Part shown: positions 17,890 to 26,560 of the stretch, one piece after another
Layout of the letters: each line of letters starts with the position of its first letter
Numbering within the stretch: the stretch's first letter is position 1
Source of the DNA: Alphaproteobacteria bacterium HGW-Alphaproteobacteria-3
GTDB taxonomy: Bacteria > Pseudomonadota > Alphaproteobacteria > Parvibaculales > Parvibaculaceae
Length of the DNA: 64,000 nucleotides
Direction of reading: 5' to 3'
Assembly (NCBI GenBank): GCA_002842875.1
Contig: PHEF01000013.1
Location: 1 to 64,000, forward strand
Program-made: the position numbers and the translations under genes
Notes under the pieces: generated by a model
The model's input: the letters and a program-made list of their open reading frames with translations, nothing else
The model's database searches: none
Told to the model about the DNA's origin: nothing

Positions 17890-18435
17890 TCAGAACCTGT
17901 AGGCGTAGCGGATGCCGAGATTCGTCAACCCGTCATTCTTGTCGCAAAGCGAGGCATTGGACATATGGTCGATGCCCAGCATGATGGCGTTGTGGCCGTC
18001 GAAGCTGTAGCCGAGCGAGAAGCTTTCATGGAAAGCGAGGCGGCAGCCATACTGGCGGCTGTCGGCGCTGGGCCCGTTCGTCTCGCCGTCATGGATCGCG
18101 CCGCCAAAGGTGAAATCGGTGAAAATCCCGTCGGTCAGAAAGAACGTCCAGCCAAGGCCCGCATAGGCGAGGCTTGTGCCGTCGCCGGTGTTGATGTTGG
18201 CGCCGATCAGCGGGTTCGGCGCGAAGGCCCAGGACAGGAAGTCCGGCGATGCGAAGCGGGCTTCCAGATTGATGTCCGGGTCGCTCGTCTCATGACGCTC
18301 GCGAAGAAGGTCGCTGTCATGGTCGAGCACGCCGATGCGCAACTCGGTCAGAAGCCCCTCGGCATTGGCCGGCATCGAGGTACAAAAAAACGGTGCCGCC
18401 GCGAGAGTGGTGAGTGCAAAACGCTTCAGAAACAC
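17890..18435 (-). CDS. PagL-like lipid A 3-O-deacylase / acyloxyacyl hydrolase family outer-membrane protein
   Basis: The 181-residue protein has a signal peptide ending 'MPANA' and then a small beta-barrel pattern ending in an aromatic residue ('GIRYAYRF'). The PagL hallmark near the C terminus, a histidine followed by Ser-Asn ('DHMSNASL...NLGIRY'), is present. PagL removes a 3-O acyl chain from lipid A in the outer membrane. I chose the GTG at 18433-18435 because AAGGGGGA sits 6 bases before it and the signal peptide then starts at the N terminus; an ATG 14 codons upstream is the alternative. The hydrolase activity is inferred from one motif. Confidence 0.7.
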   Translation of the reverse strand: MFLKRFALTTLAAAPFFCTSMPANAEGLLTELRIGVLDHDSDLLRERHETSDPDINLEARFASPDFLSWAFAPNPLIGANINTGDGTSLAYAGLGWTFFLTDGIFTDFTFGGAIHDGETNGPSADSRQYGCRLAFHESFSLGYSFDGHNAIMLGIDHMSNASLCDKNDGLTNLGIRYAYRF

Positions 18436-18534
18436 GATGGATCCCCCTTGCTCGAAATCTTTCCGGATGTTGTCCATACTTTACAGAGGGTTTCTCAATT
18501 TTGCGATAATAGTTCCGTTAGTGAACGCCCGGGT

Positions 18535-18726
18535 TCACATGGTGCTCAGATAAAGCCCCGTCATGATGACGACAATGGCCACAAACTGGAGCCCTACGCG
18601 CCAGCGCATCAGCGTTTGCGAACGGCTCGCAGAGCCGCCCCGCATCATGTTCCACAGGCCCAGTATCAGAACGGCAAGGACCGCCACCATCGCGATAGGG
18701 GCAGCCCAGGCGAAGAATTCCGTCAT
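18535..18726 (-). CDS. HIG1-domain twin-helix small membrane protein
   Basis: This 63-residue protein has two transmembrane helices (about 6-25 and 42-60) joined by a basic loop 'MMRGGSASRSQTLMRWRVGLQF', the layout of the HIG1/hypoxia-induced family. Bacterial relatives are often linked to respiratory supercomplexes. It follows mcd by 35 bases on the same strand, so it is probably co-transcribed with it. Confidence 0.78.
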   Translation of the reverse strand: MTEFFAWAAPIAMVAVLAVLILGLWNMMRGGSASRSQTLMRWRVGLQFVAIVVIMTGLYLSTM

Positions 18727-18761
18727 CTCTCAGTTTCCTCCTTCAAGCAGGCGCATTTTCA

Positions 18762-20462
18762 TCAATTGCCGCCTTCGAGCAGGCGGCGGGCGATCACCTG
18801 CGCCTGGATTTCCGCCGCGCCCTCGAAAATATTGAGGATGCGCGCATCGCAGAGCACGCGGCTCACCGGATATTCGAGCGCGAAGCCGTTGCCGCCATGG
18901 ATTTGCAGCGCGTTGTCCGCCGCTGCCCAGGCGACGCGCGCGGCCAGCAGCTTGGCCATGCCCGCCTCGAGGTCGCAGCGCCGGCCGCCATCCTTTTCGC
19001 GCGCGGCGAAGTAAGTGAGCTGGCGCGCCACCATGATCTCGACGGCCATCATGACGAGCTTGCCGAAGACGCGCGGGAAACTCATGAGCGGTTTTGAAAA
19101 CTGGATGCGCTCCTGTGCATAGCGCAAGCCGAGTTCGAGCGCCGACTGCGCGACGCCGACGGCGCGCGCCGCGGTCTGGATGCGCGCGCTCTCGAAGGTC
19201 TGCATGAGCTGCTTGAAGCCCTGGCCTTCCTCGCCGCCGAGCAGGTTTTCCGCCTTCACCTCGAAATCGTCGAAACCGATCTCGAATTCCTTCATGCCGC
19301 GATAGCCGAGCACCTCGATCTCGCCGCCCGACATACCCTTTGCCGGGAAGGGTTCGTTGTCGCCGCCACGGGGCTTTTCGGCGAGCAGCATCGAGAGGCC
19401 CTTGTAGCCCGGCTCGTCATTGGTGCGGCAGAGCAGCGTCATCACGTCCGCGCGCGCCGCATGCGTGATCCATGTCTTGTTGCCGTTCACCTTGTAGACG
19501 TCGCCGTCGCGCCGCCCCCGCGTGCGCAGGCTTGCAAGGTCGGAGCCGGTATTGGGTTCCGTGAACACGGCGGTGGGCAGCGTTTCGCCGCTCGCGATCT
19601 TCGGCAGCCACTTGTTCTTCTGCTCGTCCGTGCCGCCGCCGAGAATGAGTTCGGCCGCGATTTCGGAGCGTGTGCCGAGCGAGCCGACGCCGATATAGCC
19701 GCGCGACAGTTCCTCGGAAACGACGCACATCGATTCCTTGCCGAGGCCGAGCCCGCCGAATTCCTCGGGGATCGTCAGCCCGAAGACGCCGAGTTCCGAC
19801 ATCTGCGCGACGACTTCCATCGGGATGTAATCGTCCTTCAGGTGCCAGTCATGCGCATGCGGGATCACTTCGGCATCGGCGAATTTGCGCATCTGGTCGC
19901 GGATCGCGTCATAGGTTTCCTCGAGCCCGGTATCGCCGAAGGTCGCGGCGCCGGCATTCGCGGCAATCAGTTCGGCGAGCCGCGCGCGGACGGGGGCAGT
20001 GTTGCCGCCCATCACCAGCTTGCGCACGGCGTCGTTGAACAGGACCTGCGCTTCCTCATGCGTCACGCCCAGATCGCGCATGCGCACCGTCTCGCCCTGG
20101 CTCATCGGAATGCCGCCCGCCATCTGCGAGAGATATTCGCCGAAGGCGGTCTGGACGATCAGCGCCTCGAATTCGCCGAACCGGCCTTCCTCCTTCATCC
20201 GCGCGGCATAGGCGGCAAGCTGGCGCAGCGCCTCCACATAGGTCGCGAGCCAGGCAAGCCCATGCACCGCGAATTGCTCGCGCTCGATCGCCGCCGCCGA
20301 AACCTTGCCGTCCTTTGCGACCTTGGCAAAAACCGAAGCCTTCGCCTTGACGAAAAGGGCATCCGCCGCATCCACGGCGCTTGCCGTCAGGGGCAGGAGG
20401 TCGTCGAGAAGGACTTTGCTCTCCGAGGCGTTCGAAGAGTTGGCGGCGGGAGACTGGCTCAT
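18762..20462 (-). CDS. mcd: (2S)-methylsuccinyl-CoA dehydrogenase
   Basis: The 566-residue flavoenzyme has a full acyl-CoA dehydrogenase fold in its C-terminal two thirds ('AVFTEPNTGSDLAS', 'WITHAARADVMTLL', 'IHGGNGFALEYPVSRVLCDARI', 'IFEGAAEIQ') plus an N-terminal extension of roughly 170 residues. That extension, including 'EREQFAVHGLAWLATYVEALRQ', is typical of methylsuccinyl-CoA dehydrogenase of the EMC pathway, which forms mesaconyl-CoA. Electrons would go to EtfAB. ccr and ecm lie 4.5-9 kb away, supporting the assignment. The start at 20460-20462 was chosen because upstream in-frame sequence looks non-coding. Confidence 0.87.
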   Translation of the reverse strand: MSQSPAANSSNASESKVLLDDLLPLTASAVDAADALFVKAKASVFAKVAKDGKVSAAAIEREQFAVHGLAWLATYVEALRQLAAYAARMKEEGRFGEFEALIVQTAFGEYLSQMAGGIPMSQGETVRMRDLGVTHEEAQVLFNDAVRKLVMGGNTAPVRARLAELIAANAGAATFGDTGLEETYDAIRDQMRKFADAEVIPHAHDWHLKDDYIPMEVVAQMSELGVFGLTIPEEFGGLGLGKESMCVVSEELSRGYIGVGSLGTRSEIAAELILGGGTDEQKNKWLPKIASGETLPTAVFTEPNTGSDLASLRTRGRRDGDVYKVNGNKTWITHAARADVMTLLCRTNDEPGYKGLSMLLAEKPRGGDNEPFPAKGMSGGEIEVLGYRGMKEFEIGFDDFEVKAENLLGGEEGQGFKQLMQTFESARIQTAARAVGVAQSALELGLRYAQERIQFSKPLMSFPRVFGKLVMMAVEIMVARQLTYFAAREKDGGRRCDLEAGMAKLLAARVAWAAADNALQIHGGNGFALEYPVSRVLCDARILNIFEGAAEIQAQVIARRLLEGGN

Positions 20463-20660
20463 GGACGGGACTCGCTCGTGGCAGGCGTGACGGAAAAGGC
20501 GCCGGAACCGGGCCTCGGATCGGAAATCCGGATGTTCGGCGGGGGCCCTGAGGGAATGGCATGGGCCCTTCAATGTCTATATATCTCGATCCTCCGGCCC
20601 CGGCCAGCGGCGGCGGCGATTCGACGGATGTGGGCAAGACGGGTCTGACAGGGGCATTTC

Positions 20661-22136
20661 ATGGACAGCGTCGGGACAAGGACAACGGCCGACAGCACCA
20701 AGGTGGTCGGCCTGGTGATCGGCGCGCTGCTGGTCGCCCTATCGGTCGTCATGCTGGTGCCGGTGCTTGCCGAAATCGTCGCGCGCAGCAACGACTGGCA
20801 GGCCTTCCTGTCGTCTGCCGTCGTGACCGGCTTCGTCGGCGGCGCGCTCATGCTCGCGAACCAGACGGAAGAGCGCGACCTCACCCACCGCGCCACCTTC
20901 ATCGTCACCACGTTCGGCTGGCTCTCGGTCAGTGCCTTTTCGGCGCTGCCCTTCGCCTTCTCGGAAGTGGACATGAACTATACCGACGCCTTCTTCGAGG
21001 CCATGTCCGGCATCACCACCACCGGCTCCACGGTGATGAGCGGTCTCGACCGGACACCGCCCGGCATCCTGCTCTGGCGTTCGCTCATCCAGTGGATCGG
21101 CGGTGTCGGCATCATTCTGACGGCGGTGGCCATTCTGCCCTTCCTGCGCGTCGGCGGCATGCAGCTTTTCCGCACCGAGAGTTCGGACCGTTCGGAGAAA
21201 GTCCTGCCGCGCCCGGGGCAGATCGCGGTCGCCATCGGCGAGGTCTATCTGCTGCTCACGCTGCTCTGCGCGCTCGCCTATATCGTCGGTGGCATGACCG
21301 CTTTCGATGCGCTCAACCACGCCATGACCACCATCTCGACAGGTGGCTATTCCACCCATGATGCGTCGTTCGGCTATTTCTCCAATCCCTTCATTCACTG
21401 GGCGTCCATCATCTTCATGATTTCCGGCGCGCTGCCGCTTGCGCTTTATGTCCAGACCATGCGCGGCGCCGGCGAGACGCTCTGGAACGATCCGCAGGTG
21501 AAGGGCTTCATCGCGATGCTGGTGGGCGTCTCGGTGGTGATGGCGCTATGGCTTGCCGCTCGCGGCGATTACGGTTTCTTCGAAGCGCTGACGCTCACAA
21601 CCTTCAACGTCACCTCGGTCGTCACCACCACGGGCTTCGCCAGCACGGACTACACGCTCTGGGGGCCCTTCGCGATCATGGCCTTCTTCATCCTCACCTT
21701 TCTCGGCGGCTGCACGGGATCGACCTCGGGCGGGCTGAAGATGTTCCGTCTGCAGATCCTTGCTCTTCTCTTCAAGAGCCAGGTGCGCCAGACGCTCTAT
21801 CCGCATGTCGCGCAGACCATGCGTTATGCCGAGCGCACGGTGAACCGCGAGATCGTCTTTTCCGTCGCGCTTTTCGTTTTCGTCTTCATGGGGTCGATCC
21901 TCGTCGCCGCGCTGGCGATCGCGGCTTTCGGCGTCGACTTCGTCACCGCGCTCTCCTCCTCGGCGCAGGCCTTCGCCAATGTCGGCCCCGGCCTCGGCCC
22001 CATCGTCGGTCCCGCCGGCAATTTCGCCTCGCTCCCCGACGGCCCGAAACTCATCCTCTCCTTCGCCATGCTTCTCGGCCGCCTCGAACTGCTGACCATC
22101 CTCGTCATGTTCTCGAAGGACTACTGGGAGCGGTGA
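20661..22136 (+). CDS. trkH: TrkH-family potassium uptake protein
   Basis: The 491-residue inner-membrane protein has about ten transmembrane or pore segments and the repeated M-P-M filter motifs of K+ transporters ('GITTTGSTVMSG', 'TTISTGGY', 'TTTGFASTDY', 'FANVGPGLG'), with 'GGCTGSTSGGLKMFR' between them. It would form the channel of a Trk system needing a TrkA subunit not seen here. It is divergent from mcd with a 198-base gap; I see no clear promoter in it. Confidence 0.92.
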   Translation: MDSVGTRTTADSTKVVGLVIGALLVALSVVMLVPVLAEIVARSNDWQAFLSSAVVTGFVGGALMLANQTEERDLTHRATFIVTTFGWLSVSAFSALPFAFSEVDMNYTDAFFEAMSGITTTGSTVMSGLDRTPPGILLWRSLIQWIGGVGIILTAVAILPFLRVGGMQLFRTESSDRSEKVLPRPGQIAVAIGEVYLLLTLLCALAYIVGGMTAFDALNHAMTTISTGGYSTHDASFGYFSNPFIHWASIIFMISGALPLALYVQTMRGAGETLWNDPQVKGFIAMLVGVSVVMALWLAARGDYGFFEALTLTTFNVTSVVTTTGFASTDYTLWGPFAIMAFFILTFLGGCTGSTSGGLKMFRLQILALLFKSQVRQTLYPHVAQTMRYAERTVNREIVFSVALFVFVFMGSILVAALAIAAFGVDFVTALSSSAQAFANVGPGLGPIVGPAGNFASLPDGPKLILSFAMLLGRLELLTILVMFSKDYWER

Positions 22137-22173
22137 AGGGGGCTGTAGTTCTTGCGTCCCCGTGATTCCGGGC

Positions 22174-23034
22174 CTACGAAGCGGGGGTGATCGTTCCCGG
22201 ACCGCAATCTTCGATGCAGCGGCGGGGACCAAGCACTTTCATGCTCTCCGCAATTTGCCGCGCGAGGCCAAGTGCCGTCGCCTGGTCGACGTTGGTTTCA
22301 ATCGAAAAAAAACTGATGTACACGACCGCGTCATCGAACGTCACATACGCATCCAGATTATAGCTATTGGCATGCCATTCGAGGACGTGTCCCGACCCTA
22401 GCGTTTCACGCTCAGCTTCGACGCCCTCGGCACCTGGATGATCCACCGCCAAGCGCTCGATCTTCAGACTGTATTTTAGCGTGCTGTTGTCGAAATACGC
22501 GGAGCCGCCGATTTCGTTGAATTTGGCGAGTGCCCAGCCGTCAGGCATTACATAGGCGATGCCTTCGAGCGTCGCGACTGTCGCACCTTCCGGTAGAGCA
22601 ATCGGGGTTGGCTCGCTTGCGCGCGCAGTCGAAGAGGCCGCTGAGGGGCAAGAACTGCCGGCAACATGCTTCCAACCGTCGAGAGTGCTGGCGTGCTTCA
22701 AGGCAATCTCGTCATTGGTTGCCGGTGGCGGGTTTTTCCGCCACGTCTCGATTGCACTTTGATAGTGGCTACAGGCTTTCGACTCATTGCCAAGCGCCGC
22801 TTCTGTAAAGCCTAGGCAGCCATCGATATATGCAAAGAGGTACTTCGGCGCTGAAGCAGGCAGTAAATTACGGGCGATCTCGCACTGGACGGGCGCCTCT
22901 TCCCTCGGGCCGAAGATCATCTTGTCGACCGCTTTGCCGGTCGCCGCCACTATTTGCTCCTCAAGGTCGTCGTCGGCGAAAGCCGGTGAGGCGACGAGAA
23001 GGGAGATAAGCAGAAATGGCACCGGACAGCGCAT
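22174..23034 (-). CDS. Unknown secreted protein
   Basis: The 286-residue product has a signal peptide ending 'SPAFA' and no later membrane segment, so it is probably periplasmic. No family is recognised. An N-terminal helical part with cysteines ('CEIARNLLPA', 'GCLGF', 'ACSHYQSAIETW') resembles a tetratricopeptide-like helical pair; the C-terminal part ('GIAYVMPDGWALAKF', 'YISFFSIETN') is beta-rich. Base composition is less GC-rich than the neighbours and codon choice is more relaxed, suggesting later arrival. Start at 23032-23034 gives the signal peptide directly. Confidence 0.6.
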   Translation of the reverse strand: MRCPVPFLLISLLVASPAFADDDLEEQIVAATGKAVDKMIFGPREEAPVQCEIARNLLPASAPKYLFAYIDGCLGFTEAALGNESKACSHYQSAIETWRKNPPPATNDEIALKHASTLDGWKHVAGSSCPSAASSTARASEPTPIALPEGATVATLEGIAYVMPDGWALAKFNEIGGSAYFDNSTLKYSLKIERLAVDHPGAEGVEAERETLGSGHVLEWHANSYNLDAYVTFDDAVVYISFFSIETNVDQATALGLARQIAESMKVLGPRRCIEDCGPGTITPAS

Positions 23035-23098
23035 CGGAATGACCTTTGGTCTGCGCGACAATGCGCTTGAGGGAAGCAAGCGGGGCCGATCATCCTCA

Positions 23099-23383
23099 CT
23101 AGAACAGAGCGGAGACTTTCGGGCAAAGAAATTTCACCTGTCGAATGAAGGAGACGGGGGCCAAAGAGACGCAAGAGACGGGGTCGGAGCAAACTTCTCT
23201 GACGTGATTGGTCATCGGCACACAAGCATGAATAGCGCAGCCGCAGGCATCGGCGGCCTCGGCCAGAATGGTGCGATAGCGCGCTGTGCTTTCCCCATCG
23301 AGGAAGATGGCTTGTCGGTTGGCGCCGCACTGGATCACATGCAACGGTTGATCGGACAGAAAATACCGGCCAAGCCGCGCCAT
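23099..23383 (-). pseudogene. REP-associated tyrosine transposase (IS200-like) remnant
   Basis: The first 57 or so codons match the N terminus of RAYT-type transposases: 'MARLGRYFLSDQPLHVIQ', then 'RYRTILAEAADACGCAIHACVPMTNHV'. After the 'MTNHV' histidine motif, normally followed by 'HLL', the sequence becomes unrelated and stops after some 30 residues. The catalytic tyrosine region is missing, so the element cannot be active. The 'HVIQCGANRQ' segment has also drifted from the usual 'RGNNRQ'. It lies in the accessory patch with the toxin-antitoxin pair. Confidence 0.72.
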
Positions 23384-23469
23384 CTTCTCCTCACCGCGTC
23401 GGAAACCTCTCTGACGCCGGGCCCGCCGTCCGGCCGGCGCGGGCCAGAGGAGCTTTCTTCTTGCGCGAT

Positions 23470-23497
23470 TTGAATACAAAGAATATCTTGAATACAA
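23470..23497 (+). promoter_or_regulatory. Paired TTGAATACAA direct repeats, candidate antitoxin operator
   Basis: Two exact copies of TTGAATACAA (23470-23479 and 23488-23497) are spaced 18 bases start to start in the short AT-rich region just ahead of the antitoxin gene. Ribbon-helix-helix antitoxins commonly bind such short repeats to repress their own operon. This role is inferred from position and repetition. Confidence 0.5.
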
Positions 23498-23520
23498 GTA
23501 GTCAAAGTGCGGAGCGCCTC

Positions 23521-23748
23521 ATGCCCACATCCGTCCGTCTCGACACCGAACTCGAAAAACGTCTCGATCTTCTCGCGGAGAAGACGGGGCGAACGAAGGC
23601 GTATTACCTGCGCGAAATCATCGAGCGCGGCATTGCCGAGATGGAGGACTATTACCTTGCGGCGGACGTGCTGGAGCGCGTTCGCAAGGGACAGGAAAAG
23701 ACTCACTCGGCGGCCAAGGTGAGAAAAGAACTTGGCCTGGACGATTGA
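23521..23748 (+). CDS. Ribbon-helix-helix antitoxin of a RelE/ParE-type toxin-antitoxin pair
   Basis: The 75-residue protein begins with a ribbon-helix-helix DNA-binding domain ('PTSVRLDTELEKRLDLLAEKTGRTKAYYLREIIERGI', residues 2-39) followed by a charged tail that would wrap the toxin. It overlaps the toxin gene by 17 bases, the standard type II layout. It should neutralise the toxin and, with it, repress the operon, probably through the direct repeats 23 bases upstream. Confidence 0.85.
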   Translation: MPTSVRLDTELEKRLDLLAEKTGRTKAYYLREIIERGIAEMEDYYLAADVLERVRKGQEKTHSAAKVRKELGLDD

Positions 23749-24010
23749 ATATTCGGATACCGCCCGCTCACAGCTTCGCAAGATGGACAGGCAGGCGGCT
23801 CGGCGCCGTCTCGACTACATGGACGAGCGGATCGCGCCCGCTTCCGATCCGCGCTCCTATGGCAAGCCGCTTGCGGGTCCGCTTGGCGGGCTGTGGCGAT
23901 ACCGCGTCGGCGATTGGCGCGTGATCTGCGACATCGAGGAAAGTGTGCTGCGCGTCCTCGTCCTGCGGATCGGCGACAGGAATGACGTCTATCGCAAGGC
24001 AAGGCGCTGA
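23732..24010 (+). CDS. RelE/ParE-superfamily toxin
   Basis: The 92-residue basic protein has the RelE-like pattern: 'IEYSDTARSQLRKMDRQAARR' early, 'PLAGPLGGLWRYRVGDWRVICDIEE' in the middle and 'VLVLRIGDRNDVYR' at the end. This places it with RelE-type mRNA interferases rather than gyrase poisons, but the two are hard to tell apart by eye. The start is TTG (23732-23734) inside the antitoxin gene, which would hold toxin expression low and coupled to antitoxin translation. Confidence 0.86.
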   Translation: MAWTIEYSDTARSQLRKMDRQAARRRLDYMDERIAPASDPRSYGKPLAGPLGGLWRYRVGDWRVICDIEESVLRVLVLRIGDRNDVYRKARR

Positions 24011-24134
24011 CACTTCCCGAACTGACTGCGCGTCTATTGCCAACCGCTCTTGCGGCATCGTCATAAAATTATGCTTGGCGCGGAGGTGTCCTTACCGCCA
24101 AACTGCGTCCCGTCTCGGAATAGGGAGAGTGCGG

Positions 24135-24806
24135 ATGAAGGCGCTCGGTCTTCTGCTGCTGCGTTCTGGTTTTTCGCTTCTCGTTGCCGTCTGGGCGGCG
24201 GCGCGGATCGTGTCGCCCGAGGGCGGTATTCCGCTCTTCGTTGTCTGGCTTCCCGAAATGCAGCCCGATGCGCTCTCCGTCCGGCTTCTCGGCGGGCTTG
24301 GCGTTCTTCTCGCCGTTCTGGTGCTGACGGGGTTCTTCCGCCTCGCCGCCTATCCGCTGCTCGTCCTCGGTTTTCTTGCTGCCGCCGTTTCGGCATGGCC
24401 CTTTCCCGGCGCGCCGCTCGATCTCGTGGCGGGCGGTCCGGGCACTTTCCTTCTTCTCGCGGTGCTTGCCGTTTCCGTTTTGATGCCGCTTCTCTTCCTC
24501 GGCGAGGACCGCTTCGCGCTCGACCGTCTCTTCATGCGCCGCGCACCGGCTGCGGCTGCTCTGGAAGATGTGCCGTCCGCGGAGGAAGTTGCACCCGCCG
24601 CCGAAGCGCCGGCTGCGGCCGCGCCCGCCGGAGACCCCGAGCCTGCTCCCGAGACCGCCGAAGCGCCGGCCGGGCCGCCCGTCGAATCGCAAGTGGAAGT
24701 GGTGGCCGAAGAGCCGGCAGCCGAGCCGGCGGCGGCGGTTGCCTGCGAAGTGCCCGCACCCGCGCCTGCCGCCGAATCGGCCGAGCCGGAAAAGACCGCC
24801 GCCTGA
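24135..24806 (+). CDS. Unknown membrane protein with Ala/Pro/Glu-rich tail
   Basis: The 223-residue protein has an N-terminal half with about four transmembrane helices, resembling small DoxX-like membrane proteins in layout, and a 95-residue tail made almost only of Ala, Pro, Glu and Val, probably disordered. No family is recognised with confidence. AGGGAGAG precedes the ATG at 24135 by a few bases. Confidence 0.6.
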   Translation: MKALGLLLLRSGFSLLVAVWAAARIVSPEGGIPLFVVWLPEMQPDALSVRLLGGLGVLLAVLVLTGFFRLAAYPLLVLGFLAAAVSAWPFPGAPLDLVAGGPGTFLLLAVLAVSVLMPLLFLGEDRFALDRLFMRRAPAAAALEDVPSAEEVAPAAEAPAAAAPAGDPEPAPETAEAPAGPPVESQVEVVAEEPAAEPAAAVACEVPAPAPAAESAEPEKTAA

Positions 24807-24922
24807 CGGTCGCGGAAAAGCGGGGATTGTTATTTCGCGGTCACCCTACCGCAGGCGCGAGGGCGAAACCGGGGACAAGTTTTTCACACCGTCCCGGCGG
24901 ACATGACGGCGGACATGGAAAA

Positions 24923-24943
24923 GGGCCGGGTTATCCCCGGCCC
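24923..24943 (-). terminator. GC-rich hairpin downstream of ccr
   Basis: An 8-bp stem (GGGCCGGG/CCCGGCCC, 5-base loop) lies 70 bases past the ccr stop and is followed by TTTTCC on the ccr strand. It may serve both ccr and the convergent gene ending at 24806. Confidence 0.5.
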
Positions 24944-25011
24944 TCGTTCATTTTATCCCCGCATTTGCGGTTTGTGACGTTTCGATGACAGTTCGGTGAC
25001 AGTCGGTCGTT

Positions 25012-26277
25012 TTACGCCGGTTTTGTCCCCGCTTCGATGGCGTCCTCGATGGTGCGGAGGCCCGGCCGCGCGGCCGAAACGAGCACCGCCATGTTGCCCG
25101 GCAGATGTTCGTTTTTCCACATCTTGTCATGCGCCAGCGGAATGTCCGCCCACGGAAGAACTTCCGACATGCCGGGGTCGATGCGGCGCTCGATGACGAG
25201 CTGGTTCGCGGCCGACGCCTGTTTCAGATGCGCGAAATGCGAGCCCTGGATGCGCTTCTGGCGCATCCACACGAAGCGTGCGTCGAAGGTGAGGTTGAAG
25301 CCTGACGTGCCGGCGCAGAAGACAACCATGCCGCCGCGCTTCGCGACCATGCAGGAAACCGGAAATGTCGCTTCGCCGGGATGTTCGAAGACGATGTCGG
25401 GATCGATGCCCTTGCCGGTGATGTCCCACACGGCCTTGCCGAATTTTCGTGCTTCCTTCATGAAGTCGTTGAACTCCTCGGAGTTCACTTTCGGCAACTG
25501 GCCCCAGCAATTGAAATGCTTGCGGTTGATGACGCCCTTCGCGCCCATCGACATGACGAAGTCGTGTTTCGAGTCATCCGATATGACGCCGATCGCGTGC
25601 GCGCCCGCCGCCGCGCAGAGCTGCACGGCGAAGGAGCCGAGGCCGCCCGATGCACCCCACACAAGCACGTTCTGTCCGGGCGAGAGAATATGCGGGCGAT
25701 GGCCGAACAGCATGCGATAGGCTGTCGCCAACGTCAGTGTGTAGCAGGCACTCTCTTCCCATGTCAGGTGTTTGGGACGCGGCATGAGCTGCTGCGATTG
25801 CACGCGGCAGAACTGCGCGAAGGAACCGTCCGGCGTTTCGTAACCCCAGATGCGCTGGCTCGGCGAGAACATCGGATCGCCGCCATTGCATTCCTCGTCG
25901 TCGCCATCATCCTGGTTGCAATGGATGACGACCTCATCGCCGACCTTCCAGCGCTTCACCTTGGAACCAACAGCGTAGACAATGCCGGACGCGTCCGAGC
26001 CCGCGATGTGATAGGGCAGCTTGTGAACGTCGAAGACGGAGATCGGCGTGCCGAGGCCTGCCCACACGCCGTTGTAGTTGACGCCGGCGGCCATCACGAG
26101 CACGAGCACCTCGTTCGAGTCGATCTCCCAGGTCGGCACGACCTCGACCTGCATCGCCTGTTGCGGGGGCCCATGCCGTTCGCGGCGGATCGTCCAGGCG
26201 TACATGTTTTTCGGTACATGGCCGAGCGGCGGGATCTCGCCGACCTCATAGAGATCCTTTTTGTCCGTATGCGTCAT
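25012..26277 (-). CDS. ccr: Crotonyl-CoA carboxylase/reductase
   Basis: The 421-residue enzyme reductively carboxylates crotonyl-CoA to (2S)-ethylmalonyl-CoA with NADPH and CO2, the key step of the EMC pathway. It has the diagnostic Ccr N terminus 'DLYEVGEIPPLGHVP', 'IHCNQDDGDDEECNGGDPMFSPSQRIWGYETPDGSFAQF', the NADPH-binding 'VWGASGGLGSFAVQL', and the CO2-binding-pocket asparagine in 'GVNYNGVWAG'. 'FEHPGEATFPVS' and 'GSHFAHLKQA' are also conserved. Length is normal. Its 283-base upstream gap holds a TTGCACTGCAA palindrome. Confidence 0.95.
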   Translation of the reverse strand: MTHTDKKDLYEVGEIPPLGHVPKNMYAWTIRRERHGPPQQAMQVEVVPTWEIDSNEVLVLVMAAGVNYNGVWAGLGTPISVFDVHKLPYHIAGSDASGIVYAVGSKVKRWKVGDEVVIHCNQDDGDDEECNGGDPMFSPSQRIWGYETPDGSFAQFCRVQSQQLMPRPKHLTWEESACYTLTLATAYRMLFGHRPHILSPGQNVLVWGASGGLGSFAVQLCAAAGAHAIGVISDDSKHDFVMSMGAKGVINRKHFNCWGQLPKVNSEEFNDFMKEARKFGKAVWDITGKGIDPDIVFEHPGEATFPVSCMVAKRGGMVVFCAGTSGFNLTFDARFVWMRQKRIQGSHFAHLKQASAANQLVIERRIDPGMSEVLPWADIPLAHDKMWKNEHLPGNMAVLVSAARPGLRTIEDAIEAGTKPA

Positions 26278-26360
26278 AACTCACCTCGCTCGCCGTTCTC
26301 CGGGGACTGCCCGTCCGGCGCGGATCATTGGCATTTGACGCCGCGGACGCAAGGGTATTT

Positions 26361-26371
26361 TTGCACTGCAA
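26361..26371. promoter_or_regulatory. TTGCACTGCAA palindrome upstream of ccr
   Basis: This perfect 11-base palindrome lies 84 bases upstream of the ccr start in the 283-base gap 26278-26560, which otherwise holds no gene. TGC/GCA-rich palindromes are bound by PhaR-type regulators of PHB and acetyl-CoA metabolism in Alphaproteobacteria, so such control of ccr is a reasonable inference. Confidence 0.4.
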
Positions 26372-26560
26372 TACAAGCCCAACCGAGCGAAAATGGCGGA
26401 TTTCCGCCACTTATTTCAGGCGATCGTGGAAAAATGCGGCGTTTGCCGATGTGGCTGGCGCCGGCATCATCGTCGATATTCCCGGCGATGCGTTCTGACT
26501 GAAAAGCCGAAGCCGCCGCGCGGGAGGCGTCGCGCCCCGCGCAGCGGCCAAGCCCGAAAC

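Noticed and set aside
26278-26560. Possible small gene in the longest gap (283 bases)
   Set aside because: No frame with a ribosome binding site or protein-like composition; best read as the ccr promoter region with one palindrome.
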